The notes beneath the pieces were generated by a model. That model was given only the letters and a program-made list of their open reading frames with translations, made no database searches and had not been told where the DNA came from. A stretch of 22,834 bases of DNA from Enterenecus faecium (GTDB lineage: Bacteria; Bacillota; Clostridia; Oscillospirales; Oscillospiraceae): the NCBI GenBank assembly GCA_018713215.1, contig DVFO01000044.1:1-22834 (forward strand), written 5' to 3'. Positions 1 through 6,092 of the stretch are shown here, piece by piece (position 1 is the first letter of the stretch; every line of letters starts with the position of its first letter). A program made the translations under genes and the position numbers.

Positions 1-35
1 GCCACATAGTCCACAAAATTCTTATGAGAGGCCAT
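1..35 (-). CDS. TfoX N-terminal domain protein, 5' fragment
   Basis: Only the first 11 codons lie in the window; the gene continues past position 1. They read MASHKNFVDYV, which resembles the start of small TfoX N-terminal domain proteins. An AGGGGG ribosome site sits 6 bases before the ATG. The start lies inside the last codons of the WYL regulator gene (14-base overlap), so the two are probably co-transcribed and translationally coupled. The family call rests on very few residues and is tentative; a gene start here is much better supported than its name. Confidence 0.5.
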   Translation of the reverse strand, partial: MASHKNFVDYV

Positions 36-948
36 GATGATCCCCCTTTCGGTAACGATGGGCCAGTGTTTCGGTCAGTTCCCGTAGCTGCTCTCGTAAT
101 TCTGCCGGCTCCAGCAGCTCCGCCTTGTCTCCAAAGGTCAAAACCCAGCTGAGTACGCTGTCCCCATCAGGAAAGCCGCCGGTGAAGCACAGCCGTCCGT
201 CTGGCTCCACGGTGAAACAGTCTGCCCCGTATTCCTCTACCAGCCGCCAGCGGCAAGACGGGTCAAAGAGGACGGTGACCTGATACTTGACGGGAAAGAT
301 GTGCTCCGGCTCCAGATCAGGCAGGGAAGTGGACCGGAGATCAAAGGGCTCGCCAGAGGTGAGTTCCGTCATGCGGTTGAGCTTAAATAGGCGGAAATCC
401 TCCCGTATCCGGCACCAGCCCCACACATACCAGGTGGACCAGTGGAACACCAGATAATAGGGCTCCACGGTGCGCACCGATTCCTCTTTGGGAGAGAAGT
501 AGGTGAAACGGATGGTGCGGTGTTGCTCAATGGACCCTTGAATCAGCTCAATTTTCGGTGGCAGACTGGTCTTGTACCAGGAAGCCAGGTCAATGAGCAT
601 ATGTGCTCCACCGGGAACCAGTCCACCTGTTCCGGCGGACAGCTTTTCCATCAGCTGGGCGTAACGCCGGGTGCCACTGACGCTGTCCAAACTCTGCAGT
701 CCCGCCAGAATGGCCTGCATTTCCGGGGCAGTGAGTACCGTGCGGTCCACCCGGTATCCCTCCATGATGGAGATGCCGCCCCCAGAACCCTGAGTAGTAG
801 CGATGGGGATGCCTGCCCGGCACAGGGACTCAATGTCACGCTGGATGGTCCGGCGGGACACCTCGAACTGCTCCGCCAGCTCCGGGGCGGTGACCTTCTC
901 CCGCTGGAGCAAAATGGACAGGATGCCGATAAGCCGCTCCATTTTCAT
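22..948 (-). CDS. WYL-domain transcriptional regulator (YafY type)
   Basis: This is a 308-residue DNA-binding regulator. Residues 1-60 form an N-terminal winged helix-turn-helix with the typical SRRTIQRDIESL recognition segment near residues 31-42. A WYL ligand-sensing domain spans about 135-205 and carries WYVWGWCR at 173-180. A C-terminal extension follows. Length and order are normal for the YafY/YobV group, which sense small molecules or nucleic acid and often repress a neighbouring gene. I chose the ATG at 948 because AAGGCGG lies 8 bases upstream; a longer frame back to 1002 has no ribosome site and would overlap the promoter. It is divergent from a GNAT gene and overlaps the TfoX-like gene downstream. 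Its ligand and targets cannot be read from sequence. Confidence 0.9.
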   Translation of the reverse strand: MKMERLIGILSILLQREKVTAPELAEQFEVSRRTIQRDIESLCRAGIPIATTQGSGGGISIMEGYRVDRTVLTAPEMQAILAGLQSLDSVSGTRRYAQLMEKLSAGTGGLVPGGAHMLIDLASWYKTSLPPKIELIQGSIEQHRTIRFTYFSPKEESVRTVEPYYLVFHWSTWYVWGWCRIREDFRLFKLNRMTELTSGEPFDLRSTSLPDLEPEHIFPVKYQVTVLFDPSCRWRLVEEYGADCFTVEPDGRLCFTGGFPDGDSVLSWVLTFGDKAELLEPAELREQLRELTETLAHRYRKGDHHGLS

Positions 949-979
949 GGAATCCACCGCCTTTCCTGATTCTGACTGC

Positions 980-988
980 ATTATAGCA
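980..988 (-). promoter_or_regulatory. Extended -10 promoter of the WYL regulator gene
   Basis: On the minus strand the sequence TGCTATAAT gives a perfect -10 with the TGn extension and no convincing -35. Transcription would start near 973, leaving a leader of about 25 bases before the ATG at 948. Confidence 0.65.
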
Positions 989-992
989 CAAG

Positions 993-1016
993 AACACGAC
1001 AACTGTGTGTCATGTT
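993..1016. promoter_or_regulatory. Imperfect palindrome, candidate operator in the WYL/GNAT divergent gap
   Basis: Two 9-base arms, AACACGACA (993-1001) and TGTCATGTT (1008-1016), match at 8 of 9 positions around a 6-base centre. The palindrome covers the place where the -35 of the minus-strand WYL promoter would lie and is just upstream of the GNAT promoter. A site for the WYL protein itself is a reasonable guess, not shown. Confidence 0.4.
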
Positions 1017-1026
1017 TCTCAAAGAA

Positions 1027-1055
1027 TTGCAGCAGCTCATATCGTATGGTATCAT
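1027..1055 (+). promoter_or_regulatory. Promoter of the GNAT-hydrolase unit
   Basis: TTGCAG (1027-1032) and TATCAT (1050-1055) are separated by 17 bases, a good sigma-A arrangement. The predicted start is about 1062, some 33 bases before the GNAT start codon. Confidence 0.6.
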
Positions 1056-1094
1056 AGTCCCACTGAGACCGTCAGGCAGAGGATGGATCACGCC

Positions 1095-1562
1095 ATGAAA
1101 ATCAGAAAAGTGGAAACCGACAAAAAGAGATACCTGGATTTGCTGCTGCTGGCCGACGAGCAGGAGGACATGATCGACCGCTATCTGGAGCGGGGAACCA
1201 TGTATGTGTTGGAGGACGACGGCGTCAAGGCCGAATGTGTGGTGACGGACGAGGGAGACGGCATCCTGGAGCTGAAAAACCTCGCCGTGGAGCCTGCCTC
1301 TCAGCGGAAGGGCTACGGAAAAGCCATGGTGGACTTTCTTGTCCGAACTTACAGGGAGCAGTATACGGTGCTGCAGGTAGGAACCGGAGACAGCCCAGCC
1401 ACCATCCCCTTTTATGAATCCTGCGGATTTCGTAGGCATCATCTGGTCAAGAACTTTTTTACTGACCACTACGACCACCCCATCTACGAGTGTGGGGTGC
1501 AGATAGTGGATATGGTATATCTACAAAGAGAGTTAAAGAGTTGGATGAGTGGCGTGAGATAA
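1095..1562 (+). CDS. GNAT family N-acetyltransferase
   Basis: This is a 155-residue protein with a single acetyltransferase domain. It should move an acetyl group from acetyl-CoA to a small-molecule or protein amine; the substrate is unknown. The acetyl-CoA loop is seen as QRKGYGKAM (residues 70-78), followed by the helix and the FYESCGF motif (106-112) typical of the family. I chose the ATG at 1095 because MKIRKVETDKK begins at the usual place for the fold; an ATG at 1083 is an alternative, and a frame from 1005 would start upstream of the predicted transcript. The last eight residues (KSWMSGVR) go beyond the end of a related copy whose 3' tail survives at 2705-2752, so the 3' end of this gene may have been exchanged. 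The hydrolase gene starts 31 bases later, probably in the same transcript. Confidence 0.85.
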   Translation: MKIRKVETDKKRYLDLLLLADEQEDMIDRYLERGTMYVLEDDGVKAECVVTDEGDGILELKNLAVEPASQRKGYGKAMVDFLVRTYREQYTVLQVGTGDSPATIPFYESCGFRRHHLVKNFFTDHYDHPIYECGVQIVDMVYLQRELKSWMSGVR

Positions 1563-1593
1563 GCTGTATCGAAGAAGAAAAGGAAGATACGAA

Positions 1594-2652
1594 ATGAAAA
1601 TCAAACTGAAAAAGAGAGCCATTTGGGTAATGTGTGTGGTAGTGGTGCTGCTGTTGACAGTAATTCCGTTTTCTATATCAACAGTTCTGTATGAAACAAC
1701 ATTTGGACGTTACGAAACAGAAGAACCGTATATCAGAGATATCTCAGAGTTTGATGGATTGGAAGTTGAGCAGGTTTCTTTCCAATCTAAAGAGGGAAAT
1801 CAGTTGGCGGGTTACTTATATACACACCAAGGCAGCCAGTCATATGAGGGGATCATAGTTTTGGCACATGGTCTGGGTGGCGGAGGACAAAACTCGTATA
1901 TGAATGTGGCTCATTATTTTACGTCCAACGGTTTTTGGGTCTTTGCATATGATGCAACTGGAAATGATAACAGCCAAGGCAAGTCGGTGAGGGGAATTCC
2001 CCAGGGCGTGGAAGATCTGGAGCAAGCCATTGCATATGTCAAAACAGATGCTAGGTTGAAGGAGTATCCCATTTGCCTGTTTGGTCATAGCTGGGGTGGA
2101 TATTCGGTGGCAAATGTACTGAGTTTCTGCGCGGACATCAAGGCAGTGGTTTCTTGCTCTGGGTTTAATCGCTCATCGGATTTGATTGAAGCACAGGGGA
2201 GAGAAATGGTGGGCGGCTTGATAAACATACTTCTCCCCTATATCAGACTATATGAAAAATTCAAATTCGGAGAATACGCCGATACCACAGCCATAGAAGG
2301 ATTTGAGCAATCTGATGCAGCGGTCTACATTGTTCACAGCCAGAATGACACCACCGTGTTACCGGAATACGGCTACGAAGTCTACCAACAGAAATATGCC
2401 AATAATCCTCGGTTCCAGTTCCGCCTGTTTGAGGATAGTGGGCATGATTTTGTGTATTACTCGGATGAGGCACGGGAGTATGTGGCACAGTTTAATGAGG
2501 CTTTTTCGGAGTACTTTAAGAGCCATGAGCTGACAAAAGAGAGTAGAGTGGAGTATTATCGTGAGAATATGAATAAACAACAGGCTTTTGAATTGAATGA
2601 AGAATTGTTTGCGGACTTTTTGGAGTTTTATAGAAGCAGCATTGCATCTTAG
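1594..2652 (+). CDS. Membrane-anchored alpha/beta hydrolase
   Basis: This is a 352-residue serine hydrolase. Residues 8-30 form a strongly hydrophobic signal-anchor after a lysine-rich start, so the catalytic domain should face the outside. The catalytic triad is visible: the nucleophile elbow GHSWGG with Ser166, Asp252 in HSQNDT and His284 in SGHDF. HGLGG at 92-96 supplies the oxyanion turn. The fold matches BAAT/S9-like hydrolases (esterase or peptidase); the substrate is unknown. AAGGAAG is the ribosome site. Base composition is clearly richer in A+T than the surrounding genes, which with the repeated GNAT tail on its far side suggests a transferred segment. No clear terminator follows it. 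Confidence 0.85.
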   Translation: MKIKLKKRAIWVMCVVVVLLLTVIPFSISTVLYETTFGRYETEEPYIRDISEFDGLEVEQVSFQSKEGNQLAGYLYTHQGSQSYEGIIVLAHGLGGGGQNSYMNVAHYFTSNGFWVFAYDATGNDNSQGKSVRGIPQGVEDLEQAIAYVKTDARLKEYPICLFGHSWGGYSVANVLSFCADIKAVVSCSGFNRSSDLIEAQGREMVGGLINILLPYIRLYEKFKFGEYADTTAIEGFEQSDAAVYIVHSQNDTTVLPEYGYEVYQQKYANNPRFQFRLFEDSGHDFVYYSDEAREYVAQFNEAFSEYFKSHELTKESRVEYYRENMNKQQAFELNEELFADFLEFYRSSIAS

Positions 2653-2704
2653 ACAGCCCAGTAGCAAAATGAAGTTATGTGATTGTTTGAGATAGAATGC
2701 AAAG

Positions 2705-2752
2705 TGCGGGGTACAGCTGGTAGATATGGTGTACCTGCAAAGAGGGCTATGA
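2705..2752 (+). pseudogene. Remnant of a GNAT gene 3' end
   Basis: Forty-eight bases read CGVQLVDMVYLQRGL followed by a stop. The same protein segment ends the intact GNAT gene (CGVQIVDMVYLQREL, from 1491), with 13 of 15 residues identical. The DNA matches at about 35 of 45 positions and nearly all differences fall in third codon positions, so the two copies diverged while coding. No start or upstream part is present here. It looks like the displaced tail of the original acetyltransferase gene after the AT-rich hydrolase segment entered. Confidence 0.7.
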
Positions 2753-2839
2753 AAAGCGGAGCGCCCGTGGGCACTGTGCTTCCTTCCCGCAGAACTTTTG
2801 TATCAGGCATAGCAGTTTTTCACACGCTATATACAAAGA

Positions 2840-2880
2840 TAACCGCCCGCTGAATTCCGAGGATATTCAGCGGGCGGTTA
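2840..2880 (-). terminator. Hairpin terminator of the small-protein gene
   Basis: Perfect 16-base arms TAACCGCCCGCTGAAT (2840-2855) and its complement (2865-2880) surround a 9-base loop. It begins 13 bases after the stop of the minus-strand gene at 2894. The following run on the minus strand (ATCTTTGTATA) is only a weak T tract. Confidence 0.7.
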
Positions 2881-2893
2881 CTCGTCTATGGGG

Positions 2894-3145
2894 TCATCCA
2901 AAATCATGCCGGCTGCCGCCACCGGAACCCAGTTCCTCAAAGGTACAGACGATCTCCTCAATTTGCTGAAAGCATTCGCTGTCTGCCAATGTGTCATCCT
3001 CCAGGATGGCCTTGATTTTAGCCAGAGCCTTGTAGCACTCCAACTCTACAATTTTTGTTACGTCTGTATGGATGAGTTCCGGAAAGGAGACCTGGATTTT
3101 TTGGTTTGCCAACACATGACAGAGGATTTCCTGATATAGCTCCAT
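2894..3145 (-). CDS. Conserved small protein of unknown function, partner of an XRE regulator
   Basis: This is an 83-residue protein with no recognised catalytic motif. It is mostly helical in appearance (long runs such as CYKALAKIKAILEDDTL at 38-54) and ends in the charged tail SRHDFG. AAGGCGG lies 7 bases before the ATG, and a hairpin terminator follows directly, so the gene looks real and separate. Similar short proteins occur beside small helix-turn-helix regulators in gut Clostridia, as here, where it is divergent from the XRE gene at 3247. A regulatory or toxin-antitoxin-like pairing is possible, but nothing in the sequence proves it. Confidence 0.75.
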   Translation of the reverse strand: MELYQEILCHVLANQKIQVSFPELIHTDVTKIVELECYKALAKIKAILEDDTLADSECFQQIEEIVCTFEELGSGGGSRHDFG

Positions 3146-3150
3146 GCAGC

Positions 3151-3240
3151 CACCGCCTTAGTACTTATAAGTTCTACAATCAACATTGTAATGAAAAATT
3201 GCGGTATCGTCAATAGTATCAATCAGTACTAAAGGCGGTG
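3151..3240. promoter_or_regulatory. Divergent control region with mirrored AGTACT sites and ribosome sites
   Basis: AGTACTAAGGCGGTG on the minus strand (3151-3165) and AGTACTAAAGGCGGTG on the plus strand (3225-3240) face outward and include both ribosome binding sites. AGTACT is itself a palindrome. The minus copy overlaps a TATAAG -10 (3164-3169), with a weak TTACAA -35 16 bases further upstream. The XRE protein is the natural candidate to bind both copies and repress both genes. Confidence 0.55.
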
Positions 3241-3246
3241 GGCGGT

Positions 3247-3468
3247 ATGTTATTTCAACGACTGAGAGATTTGCGGGAGGACAGGGACCTGCGGCAGGAG
3301 GATGTGGCGGAAATTTTAGGGATTACCCAGACGGTGTATTCTCGCTACGAGCGTGGATTTCAGACCATTCCAGTGATTCATCTTCTGAAATTGGCGGACT
3401 ACTATAAGGTGTCCACGGATTATATCCTCGGGCGGACCAACAACAGTAAGCCGTATGATGCAAAATAG
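3247..3468 (+). CDS. Small XRE-family (Cro/CI-type) regulator
   Basis: This is a 73-residue protein that is almost entirely one HTH_3 domain. Residues 4-60 hold the five-helix pattern, with DVAEILGITQTVYSRYERG as the helix-turn-helix and YYKVSTDYILG closing the domain. I chose the ATG at 3247 because AAAGGCGG lies 8 bases upstream; a GTG at 3238 would overlap the ribosome site. It is divergent from the small gene at 2894, with which it shares mirrored upstream sites, so autoregulation is likely. A bidirectional terminator separates it from tRNA-Pro. Confidence 0.85.
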   Translation: MLFQRLRDLREDRDLRQEDVAEILGITQTVYSRYERGFQTIPVIHLLKLADYYKVSTDYILGRTNNSKPYDAK

Positions 3469-3500
3469 AGAAAATCAATTAAAAGTTTGATAAAAATAAG

Positions 3501-3526
3501 AAAAACCGCCTATTTAGGCGGTTTTT
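3501..3526. terminator. Bidirectional terminator between XRE gene and tRNA-Pro
   Basis: AAAAACCGCC (3501-3510) and GGCGGTTTTT (3517-3526) form a perfect 10-base stem with a TATTTA loop. Both strands have a T run at the 3' side, so it can end the regulator transcript on plus and the tRNA transcript on minus. Confidence 0.85.
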
Positions 3527-3535
3527 CTGACCAAA

Positions 3536-3611
3536 TGGTCCGAGTGGAGAGACTCGAACTCCCGACATCCTGCTCCCAAAGCAGGCGCGCTACCAACTGC
3601 GCTACACCCGG
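3536..3611 (-). tRNA. tRNA-Pro (anticodon UGG)
   Basis: The minus strand gives a complete 76-base cloverleaf. The acceptor stem CCGGGTG pairs with CACTCGG (one G-U pair), the D-arm carries AGCGCAGTTGGTAGCGC, the anticodon stem CCTGC/GCAGG encloses the loop TTTGGGA with anticodon TGG, and the T-arm has GTTCGAGTC. CCA is encoded at the 3' end (3536-3538). Promoter and terminator are both visible. Confidence 0.95.
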
Positions 3612-3633
3612 ATATTTCAGCTTACGGGCTTAT

Positions 3634-3662
3634 ATTATAGCGGATTTCCTTGCCCTTGGCAA
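3634..3662 (-). promoter_or_regulatory. Promoter of tRNA-Pro
   Basis: On the minus strand TTGCCA (3662-3657) and a perfect TATAAT (3639-3634) are 17 bases apart. The start would be near 3627, about 16 bases before the mature tRNA. Confidence 0.8.
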
Positions 3663-3678
3663 GAGTTTATGATATGAT
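3650..3678 (+). promoter_or_regulatory. Promoter of trmB-GNAT
   Basis: TTGCCC (3650-3655) and TATGAT (3673-3678) are 17 bases apart, with the TGA extension before the -10. It overlaps the -35 of the tRNA-Pro promoter on the other strand. Confidence 0.65.
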
Positions 3679-3715
3679 TTTCTCGACTTTCTTTGAATGG
3701 TACGAGGTGAAGCCA

Positions 3716-4885
3716 ATGAGAATGCGGAAAAAGAAGAACTTGGACCGGCGCATGGAGAACTGTGCCGATTTGTGGATTAAAAATCCCGCTGCCCAGCGTG
3801 GCAAGTGGCGAGAGCTGATGCCCCAGGCCCAGGGGGTGCGTCTGGAGCTGGGCTGCGGCAAGGGCCGATTTACCGCCGAGACAGTGGCGGCCAACCCCCA
3901 AGACCTGTATGTGGCAGTGGAGCGGGTGCCCGATGCCATGGTCATCGCCATGGAGCGGTGCCGGGAGAAGGGGCTGCACAACGTCTTTTTCATTGACGGC
4001 GATGCCGCCTGCCTCAGCGATTACTTTGCCCCCGACGAGGTGGACCTGCTGTACATCAACTTCTGCGATCCCTGGCCCTCCGTGAAGCACTCCCGCCGCC
4101 GTCTCACCCACGAGAATTTTCTGCGTGGGTATCGCCAGGTGCTGCGGGACGGGGGCGAGATTCACTTCAAGTCGGATAACCGGGACCTGTTTGAGTGGTC
4201 CCTGTTCCAGTTCCCCAAGGCCGGGTTTGAGCTGTCTCAGGTCACCCGCAATCTCCACGAGCACGGCATTTGCGGTGTGATGACCGACTACGAGGAGAAG
4301 TTCCACAACCTGGGCACCCCCATCAACCGCTGTGTGGGCACCAAGGTGGATCTACCTGATATGCCGGTGGTGGATGCCCTGAGCCAGCGCCTGCCTCAGT
4401 TTGAGATTCGTCGGTGGGAGGAGGAAGACCTGCCCGCCGTTCTGGCCCTGATGGAGGGGAACGCCGCCTATTATGAGATTCAGAACCAGGGCCAGCCCAC
4501 CATCCACAGCATCCGGGAGGATATGGCCACCCTGCCGCCCCGGTGCATCCAGGAGCAAAAGCATGATTTGGGCCTGTGGCAGGAGGGCAAGCTGGTGGGA
4601 ATTTTGGACCTGGTGGAGGGCTATCCCCGGGAGCGTACCCTGTGGGTGGGCTTCTTTATGGTGGACGCCAACCTGCACCGCCAGGGTGTCGGACGGGCTG
4701 TGGCCCAGGCTCTGCCCGGAGCAGCTGCCGACGCCGGAATGGACAGCATCCGCCTGGGCTGCCTGAAAGGCAACACCAAGGGCCACGACTTCTGGCTGGC
4801 CATGGGCTTCCAGGACCTGCGGGACGGCGAGGTCCGCGGGGGCAGCGCCGTTTGGATTATGGAACAGCTGGCCGAACACGAATAA
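3716..4885 (+). CDS. trmB: tRNA (guanine-N7)-methyltransferase TrmB fused to a C-terminal GNAT domain
   Basis: This is a 389-residue fusion. Residues 1-217 are TrmB, which methylates G46 in the tRNA variable loop using S-adenosylmethionine: LELGCGKG at 43-50 is the cofactor loop, DPWP at 118-121 and KSD at 152-154 are family signatures, and TDYEEKF at 190-196 closes the domain. Bacterial TrmB usually stops near 215 residues. Here the frame continues into a full acetyltransferase domain (about 230-389) with HRQGVGRA at 321-328 as the acetyl-CoA loop and FWLAMGF near 359-365. I chose the ATG at 3716 because GAGGTGA lies about 5 bases upstream; the frame back to 3650 would start upstream of the promoter's -10. 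The GNAT substrate is unknown. No stop or frameshift separates the two parts. Confidence 0.9.
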   Translation: MRMRKKKNLDRRMENCADLWIKNPAAQRGKWRELMPQAQGVRLELGCGKGRFTAETVAANPQDLYVAVERVPDAMVIAMERCREKGLHNVFFIDGDAACLSDYFAPDEVDLLYINFCDPWPSVKHSRRRLTHENFLRGYRQVLRDGGEIHFKSDNRDLFEWSLFQFPKAGFELSQVTRNLHEHGICGVMTDYEEKFHNLGTPINRCVGTKVDLPDMPVVDALSQRLPQFEIRRWEEEDLPAVLALMEGNAAYYEIQNQGQPTIHSIREDMATLPPRCIQEQKHDLGLWQEGKLVGILDLVEGYPRERTLWVGFFMVDANLHRQGVGRAVAQALPGAAADAGMDSIRLGCLKGNTKGHDFWLAMGFQDLRDGEVRGGSAVWIMEQLAEHE

Positions 4886-4937
4886 AGCCAAGAACCCACA
4901 TAGCAACGCAAGAAGGAACAATCATCTTGCATGGTCT

Positions 4938-4958
4938 AAAAGCCCTCGGCAGGGTTTT
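4938..4958 (+). terminator. Terminator of trmB-GNAT
   Basis: AAAA, a bulged G, CCCT, the loop CGGC, AGGG and TTTT form a short hairpin with a T run 52 bases after the stop. It shares its TTTT with the next hairpin of the array. Confidence 0.5.
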
Positions 4959-5146
4959 CCCGCCCGGGGGCGGGAAAATAAATCGAAATCCGTTTTTTCC
5001 GGGGACATGCGCATCGGAAAAAACACTTCTCAGCCCGCCAGTGTGGAATCGGGTCGTCCTTTGACCCGATTATGCATGCAGCGGGCTGCATCCCCTCGAA
5101 AAAATGCTGGCATTTTTGAGAAGCGTGTCGAATTGCTTCGACACGC
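4955..5146. repeat. Tandem hairpin array in the trmB/hlyIII convergent gap
   Basis: The 308-base gap holds no credible gene but is almost wholly made of inverted repeats: 4955-4978 (TTTTCCCGCC arms), 4992-5024 (GTTTTTTCCG arms, perfect), 5047-5071 (AATCGGGTC arms, perfect), 5076-5091 (ATGCAG arms), 5095-5120 (CTC plus AAAAATG arms with a small bulge) and 5123-5146 (GCGTGTCGAA arms, perfect). Longer-range pairs also exist: CAGCCCGC (5031-5038) with GCGGGCTG (5081-5088), and CTTCTCA (5026-5032) with TGAGAAG (5117-5123), which would close a branched fold. It may be a set of stacked terminators, a mobile palindromic repeat or a structured RNA. Confidence 0.65.
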
Positions 5147-5149
5147 AAA

Positions 5150-5189
5150 CAAGAAACTGGTCTTTCTCGAGGGAAAGACCAGTTTCTTG
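5150..5189 (-). terminator. Hairpin terminator of the HlyIII gene
   Basis: Perfect 17-base arms CAAGAAACTGGTCTTTC (5150-5166) and the complement (5173-5189) enclose a 6-base loop, 4 bases after the minus-strand stop. The T tract is interrupted, so this may act with the neighbouring hairpins. Confidence 0.7.
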
Positions 5190-5193
5190 CATC

Positions 5194-5922
5194 TTAGAGG
5201 GGGAGCAACACGTGATAGATCATCATAAAGTGGGCCACGGAGCCCAGCACAATGAACACGTGGAAAATCTCATGACAGCCAAACCGGGGATTGTCCCGGG
5301 CGGGCCACTTCAGGGCGTAGAGCACGCCGCCGATGGTGTAGAGGATGCCGCCGGACAGCAGCCACAGCACGCCGGACACCCCCAGAGTGAGGTAGAGGGG
5401 ATAGATGGCCACCAATGCCAGCCAGCCCATGGCAATGTAGATGGTGGAGGTGAGCCAACGGGGGCAGTTGATCCAGGCCAGGGTCATCACCAGCCCCGCA
5501 ATGGCCAGGACCCAGATGATGCCGAACATGGACCAGCCCCAGGGCCCCCGCAGGGCGGTGAGACACACCGGGGTGTAGGTGCCCGCAATGAGGAAGTAGA
5601 TGGAGGCGTGGTCGTACTTCCGCAGCGCAATGCGCTTGGCGGCGGTGGTGTGCACCGAGTGGTAGAGGGTGGAGGCGGTATATAGTCCGATCATGGACGC
5701 TCCATAGATGGAGAACGAGACCAATTTCCAAGCGTCAGCACCGGTGATCACTGCCTTTACCAGCAGCAGAACCGTGCCCAGGATGGCCAGCGCCGCACCA
5801 ATTCCGTGGGTGATGGCCGACCAGGGGCGCAGACCATCGAAGGGGGTGCGGCCATGCTCCTGAGGACGTCTCCGGGGACGGGGCAGGGCGTCAAAGGGGT
5901 CGGGTGTGAGTGCGTGTTCCAT
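5194..5922 (-). CDS. Hemolysin III / PAQR family membrane protein
   Basis: This is a 242-residue integral membrane protein with about seven hydrophobic segments from residue 36 to the end and a proline- and arginine-rich cytoplasmic start. The PAQR metal-site residues are present: Ser84 and His88 in STLYH, Asp104 in KYDHASIY, and His217 and His221 in HEIFH. The family includes bacterial HlyIII/YqfA and eukaryotic adiponectin receptors, which are zinc-dependent and thought to act on lipids; despite the name, a role in haemolysis is not implied. AAGGATG is the ribosome site for the ATG at 5922. It has its own promoter and terminator, so it is a single-gene unit. Confidence 0.92.
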   Translation of the reverse strand: MEHALTPDPFDALPRPRRRPQEHGRTPFDGLRPWSAITHGIGAALAILGTVLLLVKAVITGADAWKLVSFSIYGASMIGLYTASTLYHSVHTTAAKRIALRKYDHASIYFLIAGTYTPVCLTALRGPWGWSMFGIIWVLAIAGLVMTLAWINCPRWLTSTIYIAMGWLALVAIYPLYLTLGVSGVLWLLSGGILYTIGGVLYALKWPARDNPRFGCHEIFHVFIVLGSVAHFMMIYHVLLPL

Positions 5923-5948
5923 AGTGACACCATCCTTTCTGAGACTTG

Positions 5949-5977
5949 ATTATATCATATTCACCTTGTGATATCAA
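5949..5977 (-). promoter_or_regulatory. Promoter of the HlyIII gene
   Basis: TTGATA and a perfect TATAAT are separated by 17 bases on the minus strand, with the TGA extension before the -10. The start would fall near 5942. Confidence 0.8.
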
Positions 5978-6027
5978 GGACAATATGACCAAATATAATA
6001 ATGAAAATTAGATTGAAGGAAGTGACA

Positions 6028-6056
6028 TTGAATCTATACCAGGTATGTGCTATAAT
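6028..6056 (+). promoter_or_regulatory. Promoter of hemW
   Basis: TTGAAT (6028-6033) and a perfect TATAAT (6051-6056) are 17 bases apart, with the TGC extension. The leader to the start codon is about 30 bases. Confidence 0.8.
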
Positions 6057-6092
6057 GACAAAATTAAATGAACACCCGCAGGAGGAGAGCGT

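Noticed and set aside
3487..3672. Short plus-strand ORF across the tRNA-Pro gene
   Set aside because: It is the antisense of a tRNA and its terminator, a well-known source of false protein entries with the phrase RVERLELPTSCSQSR.
4576..5193. ORFs running from the trmB-GNAT gene into the hairpin array
   Set aside because: They are shadow frames of the GNAT domain or cross several perfect hairpins, have no ribosome sites and resemble no family.
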